Positions 1 through 6,247 of a stretch of 6,247 nt of DNA are shown here, in pieces. Numbering within the stretch: the first letter of the stretch is position 1; every line of letters starts with the position of its first letter. A program made the position numbers and the translations under genes. The stretch comes from Winogradskyella sp. GTDB lineage: Bacteria > Bacteroidota > Bacteroidia > Flavobacteriales > Flavobacteriaceae. The stretch is from positions 1 through 6,247 of the forward strand of contig JASBSE010000419.1 of assembly GCA_030149115.1 (NCBI GenBank), in the 5' to 3' direction. The notes beneath the pieces are model-generated. The model worked only from the letters and a program-made list of their open reading frames with translations, did not search any database and was not told where the DNA came from.

Positions 1-743
1 AAATCGTTCATATCCAAAAGCGTATCTGCAGGTTGGTTAAAAACAACAATGTCATTTCGTTCTACATTTTCAAAACCAGGTAATCTAAAATAGGGTAGTT
101 GAAGTTTGTTTTTCCAAGACGTGTTTCTCTCATCATAGTTATCACTAAATAAGTATGATTTGGTTCCTAATTTTGGAATAGTATCATGTACCATTGGTGC
201 TGCTACAGTAGTCATTGGAGCTCTAGCACCATAATGTATCTTACTCACAATAAGAAAATCACCAACTAATAACGATTTTTCTAAAGATGAAGACGGAATA
301 ACAAACGGTTGAAAAAAGTATGTGTGTACAATGGTTGCTGCAACAATAGCGAATAGAATAGAAGTAATCCATTCACCAGTAGAGGTTTTTGGTTTTAGTT
401 GTCTGTTTTCAATGTATTTAACATCTTCAACGTAGTTTAAGTAATAGAGATAAAAACCAAGACTTACAATACAGATTAAAGCATCTAATTTACTGTCTTT
501 ACCAAAAGCTCTAGCTGTTTCTACCCAAGCGGCAGGAATCATGATAAGATTTACAATAGGTAAAAACATAAGAATAACCCACCACCAAGGACGCGAAATA
601 ATCTTCATTAAGATTACTGCATTATAAACAGGTACAAATGCTTCCCAGGCTTGTCTGCCAGCTTTAACATAAAGTTTCCATGTTCCTAAGCCATGAATAA
701 TTTGTAATATCAGTAAAAAAATAAACCACTCTGTCCAAGTCAT
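1..743 (-). CDS. lepB: Signal peptidase I (S26 family), N-terminal 247 residues, 3' end cut by window edge
   Basis: Membrane serine protease that removes signal peptides from exported proteins at the periplasmic face of the inner membrane. The frame is open from the ATG at 743 to the left edge (247 codons), with an in-frame stop just upstream at 759-761. Box B reads IPSSSLEKSLLVGD (149-162); the catalytic Ser should be Ser153, with Leu where many relatives have Met. Box C is RNDIVVF (229-235). The box D catalytic Lys lies outside the window. The usual anchor helix (about 124-143) precedes box B. In front of it is an extra hydrophobic domain (about 1-105) with likely helices near 5-22, 53-75 and 86-104 and the segment AFVPVYNAVILMKI (35-48), resembling DUF5684-type domains. 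It follows dapB by 61 bases with no clear terminator or promoter between, so it is probably the operon's distal part. Family assignment is secure; full length and the Lys cannot be checked here. Confidence 0.95.
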   Translation of the reverse strand, partial: MTWTEWFIFLLILQIIHGLGTWKLYVKAGRQAWEAFVPVYNAVILMKIISRPWWWVILMFLPIVNLIMIPAAWVETARAFGKDSKLDALICIVSLGFYLYYLNYVEDVKYIENRQLKPKTSTGEWITSILFAIVAATIVHTYFFQPFVIPSSSLEKSLLVGDFLIVSKIHYGARAPMTTVAAPMVHDTIPKLGTKSYLFSDNYDERNTSWKNKLQLPYFRLPGFENVERNDIVVFNQPADTLLDMND

Positions 744-804
744 GATGTTATGTTTAGTCTAGTAGGTTGAAAAATATTTTAATTTGTTTCAATTGATTGC
801 CAAA

Positions 805-1506
805 TTAACCAATGTTTAACACATCTTTCATGCTAAAGATGCCTTTTTTATCTTTTATCCATTCAGCAGCAATTACAGCTCCTAAAGCGAAGCCTTGTCT
901 GCTGTGTGCTGTGTGCTTAATACTTATAGAATCTATTTCAGAATTATATGTTATTTCATGTGTACCAGGAACTTCGGGTATGCGTTTGGCTTCAATATGA
1001 AGCTCATCAGAATTAGGTTTGTCTAATGTCCAACCTTTGTAATTTGTGTTTTCAATAATTTGCTCAGCTAAAGTTATTGCGGTTCCACTTGGTGCATCTA
1101 ACTTTTGCGTGTGATGAATTTCTTCAATTTCAGTACTATAACCTTCAACTGAAGCCATAAGTTGACTTAACCTTGTATTAATTTCAAAAAAGATATTCAC
1201 ACCCAAACTAAAATTCGATGCATATAAAAACGTACCATTATTAGATTTGCAGTACTCCAGAACTTCATCATAATGCTCTAACCAACCTGTTGTTCCGGAT
1301 ATAACGGGAATACCTGCGTCTATAGCTCTTTTGATGTTGTTCACTGCCGTTGAAGGTATGCTAAAATCAATAGCAACATCGGTCTCAGAAAAATCGAAAG
1401 TTGTTGTAGAGCTTGTTGCTTTTATTGTAATATTATGGTTTCGGTTTAAAGCAATCGCTTCAATGCTTTTTCCCATTCTACCATAACCGAGTAAAGCTAT
1501 ATTCAT
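805..1506 (-). CDS. dapB: 4-hydroxy-tetrahydrodipicolinate reductase
   Basis: Cytoplasmic enzyme that reduces 4-hydroxy-tetrahydrodipicolinate with NAD(P)H to tetrahydrodipicolinate, in the diaminopimelate/lysine pathway that feeds peptidoglycan synthesis. The 233-residue protein has the N-terminal nucleotide-binding loop GYGRMG (7-12), the GTTGW turn (71-75), ASNFSLGVN (97-105), the signature HHTQKLDAPSGTA (131-143) and a C-terminal HTAHSRQGFALGA block (198-210). By alignment with the E. coli enzyme, His131 and Lys135 are the catalytic pair. It is shorter than the E. coli protein (273 residues), mainly because the region after the second Rossmann strand is abridged, as I recall for Bacteroidetes DapB. 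Its ATG overlaps the stop codon of the DUF5683 gene by one base (TAATG), which suggests coupled translation. All expected motifs are present and nothing suggests damage. Confidence 0.97.
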   Translation of the reverse strand: MNIALLGYGRMGKSIEAIALNRNHNITIKATSSTTTFDFSETDVAIDFSIPSTAVNNIKRAIDAGIPVISGTTGWLEHYDEVLEYCKSNNGTFLYASNFSLGVNIFFEINTRLSQLMASVEGYSTEIEEIHHTQKLDAPSGTAITLAEQIIENTNYKGWTLDKPNSDELHIEAKRIPEVPGTHEITYNSEIDSISIKHTAHSRQGFALGAVIAAEWIKDKKGIFSMKDVLNIG

Positions 1507-2111
1507 TAGAATTTGAAGTTAAGAGTTAAGCCTAAATCGCCTGAGTTTTCCATTTGGTTGTATTGATAATGTGGACTTAAACTCAAACTTTCATCTACAT
1601 TAAACTGAAGTAAATGTGCATCTACATTGGCATCTATGATATTAAGTGCATACAAACCAATGGTAACTAGGAGCGAAACTTCTTTATTTCGCCTAAACTG
1701 TTGTTGTGCTCGTATTAATCCATCATTAGAGATAAGCGGATTGCCGTTGGCATCAGAAAATTCATCATCAGTAAAACCTGCTAATCGTCTTTTATAAGCA
1801 TCTCTATAACGGTCAAACTGTTTGTCGTTTCTTATATAAAAGTAAACACCTGTGCCTATTGCTCCCCAGACAATTGGAATTTTCCAATATTTTTTGTTGT
1901 AAAATTGTCCTGCGCCTGGTAAAATAGCAGAATAGAATGCTGCCTTAGAAGGCCTTAAAGGATCTATTTCCTTTTTTTCTATAAATGCATTATCAATTAA
2001 TACTGTTTCTTTATCTAAACCAATGCTTGTGCTGTCATTTTCTACCTGAGCCGATGAAAATGATATAGAAATAAAGCAGAGAATGCCAAAGAAAAGCTTT
2101 TTATTTAGCAC
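1506..2111 (-). CDS. DUF5683 domain-containing exported or membrane protein
   Basis: A 201-residue protein of unknown function. It starts with a signal peptide (residues 1-21, KK then a hydrophobic core, likely cut after SSA before QVEND). It then carries the conserved DUF5683 block: RPSKAAFYSAILPGAGQFYN (53-72), KYWKIPIVWGAIGTGVYFYI (74-93, hydrophobic, possible membrane segment), a basic/aromatic stretch RYRDAYKRR (101-109), and IIDANVDAHLLQFNVDESLS (158-177). The end, LGLTLNFKF, finishes on Phe, as many outer-membrane or envelope proteins do, but the protein is too short and too hydrophobic internally to call a barrel. The start codon is GTG (2111-2109): an in-frame TAG lies at 2118-2120, and the first in-frame ATG would be near codon 187, so GTG is the only conventional start that keeps the signal peptide. 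It overlaps parB by 11 bases and dapB by one. The role is not known; the envelope location is inferred. Confidence 0.88.
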   Translation of the reverse strand: MLNKKLFFGILCFISISFSSAQVENDSTSIGLDKETVLIDNAFIEKKEIDPLRPSKAAFYSAILPGAGQFYNKKYWKIPIVWGAIGTGVYFYIRNDKQFDRYRDAYKRRLAGFTDDEFSDANGNPLISNDGLIRAQQQFRRNKEVSLLVTIGLYALNIIDANVDAHLLQFNVDESLSLSPHYQYNQMENSGDLGLTLNFKF

Positions 2112-3006
2112 GCTGTACTAGTTTTTTAATTCTATTGAAATCTTCCTCAGAGTGAAAAGGAATTGTAATTCTGCCACTACCATTTTTACCTAATTTCACA
2201 TCAATTTTGTGGCCAAAGTAATCTGAAAAATCTTTAATTCCCTTTTTTACATATTTAGGAATTTCGGTAGGAATTTTATCTTCCTTAGTATCCTCTTCTT
2301 GGTTGTTAAGATTTTTTACCAATTGCTCTGTAGCTCTTACAGAGAGTTTATTGCTGATGATTTTTTCATAAACTTCAAGTTGGTCTACTGGACTTTCAAT
2401 ATTTACCATTGCTCTACCATGACCCATAGAAATAAATCCATCTCGCATTCCGGTTTGAATGATAGGGTCTAGTTTTAACAACCTTAAGTAATTTGCAATA
2501 GTAGAACGTTTTTTACCCACACGTTCACTCATTTGTTCCTGTGTAAGGTTAATTTCATCAATTAAACGTTGGTATGATAATGCAATTTCAATTGGGTCTA
2601 AATCCTGTCTTTGGATATTTTCGACCAAAGCCATCTCAAGAGATTCCTGGTCGTTGGCAATTCTTATATATGCAGGAATTGTTTCTAAGCCAATAAGTTT
2701 AGAGGCTCTAAAACGGCGTTCTCCAGAAACTAGCTGATACTTGTTAAATGCTAATTTTCTAACCGTAATAGGTTGAATAACGCCTAACTCTCTTATTGAT
2801 GAAGCTAATTCTCTTAGAGATTCTTCATTAAAATTAGTTCTTGGTTGGAAAGGGTTAACCTCAATACTGTCAATATCTAGTTCAACAATATTACCAACAA
2901 CTTTGTCCGCATTTTTGTCTTCTGCAGATTTTATATCATTTTCAGGATCTTTTAGTAAAGCAGATAGTCCACGTCCTAAAGCCTGTTTTTTTGTTGCCTT
3001 AGCCAT
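2101..3006 (-). CDS. parB: Chromosome partitioning protein ParB (CTP-dependent DNA clamp)
   Basis: Binds centromere-like parS sites near the origin, spreads along DNA as a CTP-dependent sliding clamp, and stimulates the ParA ATPase to segregate chromosomes. The 301-residue length is typical. In order: N-terminal ParA-contacting box ALGRGLSALL (9-18); ParB/Sulfiredoxin domain from about 40 with NPFQPR (51-56) and the CTP-binding motif GERRFRA (95-101); ENIQRQDLDPIE (129-140); a helix-turn-helix at about 155-178 (LTQEQMSERVGKKRSTIANY), which should recognise parS; an acidic, charged linker at about 235-248; and a C-terminal dimerisation domain (about 255-301). The ATG shares its A with the parA stop codon (TAATG), a sign of coupled translation and matched dosage. 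No canonical parS was found in this window. Identification is secure. Confidence 0.98.
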   Translation of the reverse strand: MAKATKKQALGRGLSALLKDPENDIKSAEDKNADKVVGNIVELDIDSIEVNPFQPRTNFNEESLRELASSIRELGVIQPITVRKLAFNKYQLVSGERRFRASKLIGLETIPAYIRIANDQESLEMALVENIQRQDLDPIEIALSYQRLIDEINLTQEQMSERVGKKRSTIANYLRLLKLDPIIQTGMRDGFISMGHGRAMVNIESPVDQLEVYEKIISNKLSVRATEQLVKNLNNQEEDTKEDKIPTEIPKYVKKGIKDFSDYFGHKIDVKLGKNGSGRITIPFHSEEDFNRIKKLVQRAK

Positions 3007-3773
3007 TACAATTCGTTTTTCTTTATAAGCTCTTTTGCCAAATTCAAATAATTGGCAGCGCCTCTACTACTTACGTCGTAGTTAATAATACTTTCACCAT
3101 AGCTAGGTGCTTCACCAAGTTTAACATTACGTTGTATAATGGTTTCAAATACCATATCACTAAAGTGTTTTTGAACTTCTTCTACAACCTGATTCGATAG
3201 ACGCAAACGCGAATCGAACATAGTAAGCAGCATACCTTCAATGTCTAACGCTTGGTTATGTATTTTTTGTACACTTTTAATAGTATTTAACAGTTTTCCT
3301 AAACCTTCAAGCGCAAAATATTCACATTGAATAGGAATAATTACAGAATCTGAAGCAGTTAAAGCATTCAGTGTTAACAACCCTAATGATGGAGCACAAT
3401 CAATTAAAATATAGTCATATTCAGATTTTAAATCTGAAATAGCTTGCTTAAGCATATACTCACGCTCATCTTTATCAACAAGTTCTATCTCAATCGCAAC
3501 AAGATCTATGTGCGCAGGAATAACATCTACATTAGGAGCATTAGACGCCATAATGGCCTCTTTTGCTGTTTTGGTATGTTCTAAAACCTGATATGATCCA
3601 AGCTCAACAGTGTCAACATCAATACCTAATCCGGAACTTGCATTAGCTTGCGGATCCGCGTCTATAAGTAGGACTTTCTTCTCTAGAGCACCTAAAGAAG
3701 CTGCTAAATTTACTGAGGTGGTTGTTTTTCCGACACCCCCTTTTTGGTTAGCAATTGCAATGATTTTACCCAT
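3006..3773 (-). CDS. parA: Chromosome partitioning ATPase ParA (Soj type)
   Basis: Deviant Walker-type ATPase that binds nucleoid DNA as an ATP dimer and moves ParB-parS complexes apart. It is 255 residues, the usual size of chromosomal ParA/Soj without the extra N-terminal DNA-binding domain of large plasmid ParAs. The deviant Walker A motif is KGGVGKTTT (11-19), with signature Lys11 and nucleotide Lys16. Switch I is DADPQAN (38-44, Asp40), Walker B is ILIDCAP (122-128, Asp125), and the C-terminal block RNVKLGEAPSYGESI (215-229) is typical. The first residues run straight into the first strand (MGKIIAIANQ), so the ATG at 3773 is well placed. It heads the minus-strand operon, with a 234-base divergent region upstream. 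The small size and housekeeping neighbours (dapB, lepB) point to the chromosomal system and not a plasmid one. MinD is a related alternative, but the downstream parB excludes it. Confidence 0.98.
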   Translation of the reverse strand: MGKIIAIANQKGGVGKTTTSVNLAASLGALEKKVLLIDADPQANASSGLGIDVDTVELGSYQVLEHTKTAKEAIMASNAPNVDVIPAHIDLVAIEIELVDKDEREYMLKQAISDLKSEYDYILIDCAPSLGLLTLNALTASDSVIIPIQCEYFALEGLGKLLNTIKSVQKIHNQALDIEGMLLTMFDSRLRLSNQVVEEVQKHFSDMVFETIIQRNVKLGEAPSYGESIINYDVSSRGAANYLNLAKELIKKNEL

Positions 3774-3798
3774 TAAATGATTTGGTTTATTAAGGGTT

Positions 3799-3806
3799 TA
3801 AAAATA
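3799..3806 (-). promoter_or_regulatory. Possible -7 element for the parA operon
   Basis: Read on the minus strand this is TATTTTTA, a 7 of 8 match to the Bacteroidetes -7 consensus TAnnTTTG. It would give a leader of roughly 20 bases before the parA ATG at 3773. No convincing -33 TTTG is seen upstream, and such matches arise easily in AT-rich DNA, so this is a weak inference. Confidence 0.22.
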
Positions 3807-3973
3807 CAATTTATTATGAGTTTAGAAAATTGAAGTTGTTAACAGTTTAGTATTTTATGTGTCGGTAATATTTTTAAAGTTTTTCCCGTTTATATCGTAT
3901 CAGCTAACATAAGCTAAATATTTGTGAAGCTTTAATTGTCAGTTTTTTAACATGATTTTAAAATCTTAATATT

Positions 3974-3981
3974 TAACTTTA
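3974..3981 (+). promoter_or_regulatory. Possible -7 element for the M16 peptidase gene
   Basis: TAACTTTA matches 7 of 8 positions of the Bacteroidetes -7 consensus TAnnTTTG and lies 26 bases before the ATG at 4008, giving a short leader of about 20 bases. A good -33 TTTG at the expected distance is absent; the nearest TTTG (3921-3924) is too far upstream. The position is plausible but the call is tentative. Confidence 0.33.
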
Positions 3982-4007
3982 GCGTAACCAATAAATTAAT
4001 CAAAAAC

Positions 4008-6247
4008 ATGAAAACTAATTTTCGCACTACATTAGTGTTGGCAATTGCTCTGCTATTTTCTATTATAGTAGAAGCTCAGCCAGAGCAAACAGCCTCGGTA
4101 GAGGGCATCACAGAGTACAAAATGGACAACGGACTTAAAGTGTTGTTGTTTCCGGACAATTCATCTCAAACAATTACAGTCAATATAACTTACAAAGTTG
4201 GATCGAGACATGAAGGTTATGGAGAAAAGGGGATGGCTCACTTATTAGAGCATTTGGTGTTTAAAGGCACACCTAATCATCCAGACATCCCAAAAGAGTT
4301 AACTTCTCATGGTGCAAGACCTAATGGTACTACTTGGTATGATCGTACTAATTATTTTGAAACTTTTAATGCTACAGATGAAAATTTAGATTGGGCTCTA
4401 GACCTAGAAGCTGATCGAATGGTAAATTCCTATATCGCTAAAAGAGATTTGGATTCCGAATTTTCGGTAGTGAGAAATGAGTTTGAATCTGGTGAAAACT
4501 CGCCAACAAGTGTATTAATGCAAAAAGTAATCAGCTCTGCATTCTTATGGCACAATTACGGACAATCCACGATTGGGAATAAGTCTGATATAGAGCGTGT
4601 ACCAATTGAAAACCTAAAAGCATTCTATAAAAAATATTACCGACCTGATAATGCAGTTTTGATGGTAACAGGAAAATTTGATACCGATAAAACGCTTGCC
4701 TTAATAGAAAAGAAATTTGGTGGTATTAAAAATCCAGAAACGGCTCTGAATGATGTGCCAACTATAGAACCAGCACAAGATGGTGAGAAGAGAGTAGAGT
4801 TAAGTAGAGTAGGAGATTTACAGTTAGTTTCTGCATTATTTCACACACCTGCAGGTTCTCATGTAGATTATGCATCATTGGCGCTTGTTGAAAATATTTT
4901 AACAGATCAGCCATCAGGACGTTTGTATAAGGCATTGGTAGAAAGTAATAAAGCATCTTCTATTTGGAGTTTTTCGCCTTTTACAAAAGAACCAGGTTTT
5001 ATGTATTTTAATGTAGATGTACCATCAGATAAGTCATTGGCTGATGCTGAAGCAACTTTATTAGAAATTTTTGATGGCTTAAGAGATAATTCAATTACAG
5101 AAGAAGAATTAAAACGTGCTAAAGCTAATCTTGGTAAACAAATGGATCAGATGTTGCGTAACTCTTCATACTTAGGAACATATACAAGTGAGTTTATAGG
5201 AGCAGGTGATTGGAGATTAATGTTTATTCACAGGGATCGAGTCGAGGCTGCAACATTAGAGCAGGTTAATGAAGTTTTAAGCAACTACTTTATTAAAACA
5301 AACAGAACGGTTGGTAATTTTATTCCAACAAAGCAACCAATGCGTATCGAGATTCCTCATACTGAAGGTTTAGAAGACTTGGTGACTAACTACAAAGGAA
5401 AAGAAGCATTAAGTACAGGAGAAGCTTTTGATGTGTCTTATGCTAACATTCAAGACCGATTAGAAACAGGAACTATTGGTGGAACTGGTATCGAATATGG
5501 CTTCATAAAAAAAGATAATAGAGGAGAGACAGTTAATGTTAATTTCACCTTTAGAAATGGTAGTGTTGATGACTTAATGAATAAGGGCAGAGTTGCAAAT
5601 TATACAGCAAGAATGTTGAATAAAGGTACTAAAACGAAGTCTAGACAAGATATTGAAGATAAGTTAAGCGAACTTAAATCTAGCGTATATTTTAGTGGAG
5701 GTAACGGCAGAACTTACGCTTATGTAACTTCTACTAAAGAACATTTAATGGAAACATTAGATTTAATGACCGAAATGTTAAAAACGCCAGCATTTAGTCA
5801 AGAGGAATTAGATAAATTAAAAACTCAAGATATTGCAAATATCGAACGTAATAAAACAGAGCCACAGTACTTAGTGCAAAAACGTTTGGGTGAAATTAAC
5901 CAAACGTATCCTAAAGGACATCCGTTGTACAACATGTCTATGGAAGAAGAATTGGCAGCTATCAATGATGTAACAGTAGAGGGAATGCAAGCCTATTATG
6001 ATGATTTCTACGGAATTTCAAACAATGCAACTTTAGTGGCTATTGGTAATATTGATGAAGCAGCTTTAAAAGGGTATTTTGAAAAAGAGTACGCTGATTT
6101 TAAATCGGATTTACCATATTCTGAAATTAAAGATCCTTACAAAGCAAATAATCCTGCAAACGAACAAATAAAAACTCCAGACAAAAAGAATGCCTTTACT
6201 TTAGGATTCTTAAACTTTGAGTGTAGTCAATATGATGAAGATTATGC
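4008..6247 (+). CDS. Secreted M16 family zinc metallopeptidase (pitrilysin/insulinase type), 3' end cut by window edge
   Basis: Probably degrades peptides or small proteins in the periplasm or cell envelope. The frame is open for 746 codons from the ATG at 4008 to the right edge. A signal peptide is seen at 1-23 (basic start, hydrophobic core, VEA before QPEQ), with no lipobox Cys. The N-terminal M16 domain (about 35-185) carries the inverted zinc motif HLLEH (78-82): His78 and His82 bind zinc and Glu81 is the catalytic base. Glu158 in VVRNEFE, 76 residues after His82, fits the third ligand. An M16 C-type domain follows at about 200-385, including GRLYKALVES (304-313). A second M16-like half starts near 485; its equivalent segment (VANYTARML, 529-537) lacks HxxEH, so it should be inactive and serve to close the chamber. 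Tandem-domain relatives are usually about 900-950 residues, so roughly 200 are probably missing. The natural substrate is unknown. In Bacteroidetes a second M16 gene often follows, which cannot be checked here. Confidence 0.95.
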   Translation, partial: MKTNFRTTLVLAIALLFSIIVEAQPEQTASVEGITEYKMDNGLKVLLFPDNSSQTITVNITYKVGSRHEGYGEKGMAHLLEHLVFKGTPNHPDIPKELTSHGARPNGTTWYDRTNYFETFNATDENLDWALDLEADRMVNSYIAKRDLDSEFSVVRNEFESGENSPTSVLMQKVISSAFLWHNYGQSTIGNKSDIERVPIENLKAFYKKYYRPDNAVLMVTGKFDTDKTLALIEKKFGGIKNPETALNDVPTIEPAQDGEKRVELSRVGDLQLVSALFHTPAGSHVDYASLALVENILTDQPSGRLYKALVESNKASSIWSFSPFTKEPGFMYFNVDVPSDKSLADAEATLLEIFDGLRDNSITEEELKRAKANLGKQMDQMLRNSSYLGTYTSEFIGAGDWRLMFIHRDRVEAATLEQVNEVLSNYFIKTNRTVGNFIPTKQPMRIEIPHTEGLEDLVTNYKGKEALSTGEAFDVSYANIQDRLETGTIGGTGIEYGFIKKDNRGETVNVNFTFRNGSVDDLMNKGRVANYTARMLNKGTKTKSRQDIEDKLSELKSSVYFSGGNGRTYAYVTSTKEHLMETLDLMTEMLKTPAFSQEELDKLKTQDIANIERNKTEPQYLVQKRLGEINQTYPKGHPLYNMSMEEELAAINDVTVEGMQAYYDDFYGISNNATLVAIGNIDEAALKGYFEKEYADFKSDLPYSEIKDPYKANNPANEQIKTPDKKNAFTLGFLNFECSQYDEDY

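Larger units (their letters stand above)
3774..4007. other. Divergent intergenic region between parA and the M16 peptidase gene
   Basis: These 234 AT-rich bases separate two divergent genes and must supply promoters in both directions. Only stubs of up to about six codons are open, so no small gene is supported. Visible small elements are the perfect palindrome TGTTAACA (3837-3844) and the direct repeat AGCTAA at 3902-3907 and 3912-3917, spaced 10 bases start to start. Neither matches an operator I can name. No riboswitch, terminator hairpin or parS was recognised. Confidence 0.7.

Noticed and set aside
785..800. Possible parS site in the dapB-lepB gap, beginning TGTTTCA
   Set aside because: Only 10 of 16 positions agree with the canonical TGTTTCACGTGAAACA. 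The left arm matches but the right arm does not, and the palindrome is lost, so it is probably chance.
744..804. Terminator or separate promoter between dapB and lepB
   Set aside because: No GC-rich stem followed by a T run was found on the minus strand, and there is no good TAnnTTTG match, so neither is annotated.
812..1000. 62-codon plus-strand reading frame
   Set aside because: It lies entirely antisense to dapB, whose conserved motifs fix the coding strand. Its protein resembles nothing I recognise.
3006..3773. Plasmid or mobile-element origin for the parAB pair
   Set aside because: ParA is the short chromosomal type, and the pair is embedded in a housekeeping operon with dapB and lepB. 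No transposase, integrase or repeat boundaries are present.
3774..4007. Small peptide genes or a riboswitch in the divergent region
   Set aside because: The ATG frames close within about six codons on both strands, and no conserved structured-RNA motif was recognised.
4762..4956. 64-codon minus-strand reading frame
   Set aside because: It lies inside the M16 peptidase gene, where the plus-strand frame is continuous and family-consistent. It is a shadow frame.

Overview
The window looks like an ordinary chromosomal segment of a low-GC marine-type member of the Bacteroidetes, most likely family Flavobacteriaceae. The support is the AT-rich sequence, the absence of Shine-Dalgarno-like purine tracts before the starts, the short DapB, the DUF5683 protein, a signal peptidase I with an N-terminal multi-membrane extension, and the order parA-parB-DUF5683-dapB-lepB, which I recall as conserved in flavobacteria. 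The genus cannot be fixed from the sequence.

Layout: positions 1-3773 hold five genes on the minus strand, transcribed from right to left: parA (3773 to 3006), parB (3006 to 2101), a DUF5683 membrane or envelope protein (2111 to 1506), dapB (1506 to 805) and lepB (743, running off the left edge). The first four overlap by 1, 11 and 1 bases, and lepB follows after 61 bases, so this is very probably one operon. It links chromosome segregation (ParA/ParB), lysine and diaminopimelate synthesis for peptidoglycan (DapB), and protein export (LepB), with an uncharacterised exported protein in the middle.

Positions 3774-4007 are an AT-rich divergent intergenic region that should hold the promoters for both directions. 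Only weak matches to the Bacteroidetes -7 consensus are visible.

Positions 4008-6247 hold the first 746 codons of a plus-strand secreted M16 (pitrilysin/insulinase) zinc metallopeptidase with tandem peptidase halves, cut by the right edge.

No RNA gene, CRISPR array, insertion sequence, prophage or canonical parS site was seen, and I found no convincing undescribed system. The points most worth a second look are the membrane domain fused in front of the signal peptidase, the GTG start and 11-base overlap of the DUF5683 gene, and the placement of that exported protein between parB and dapB.
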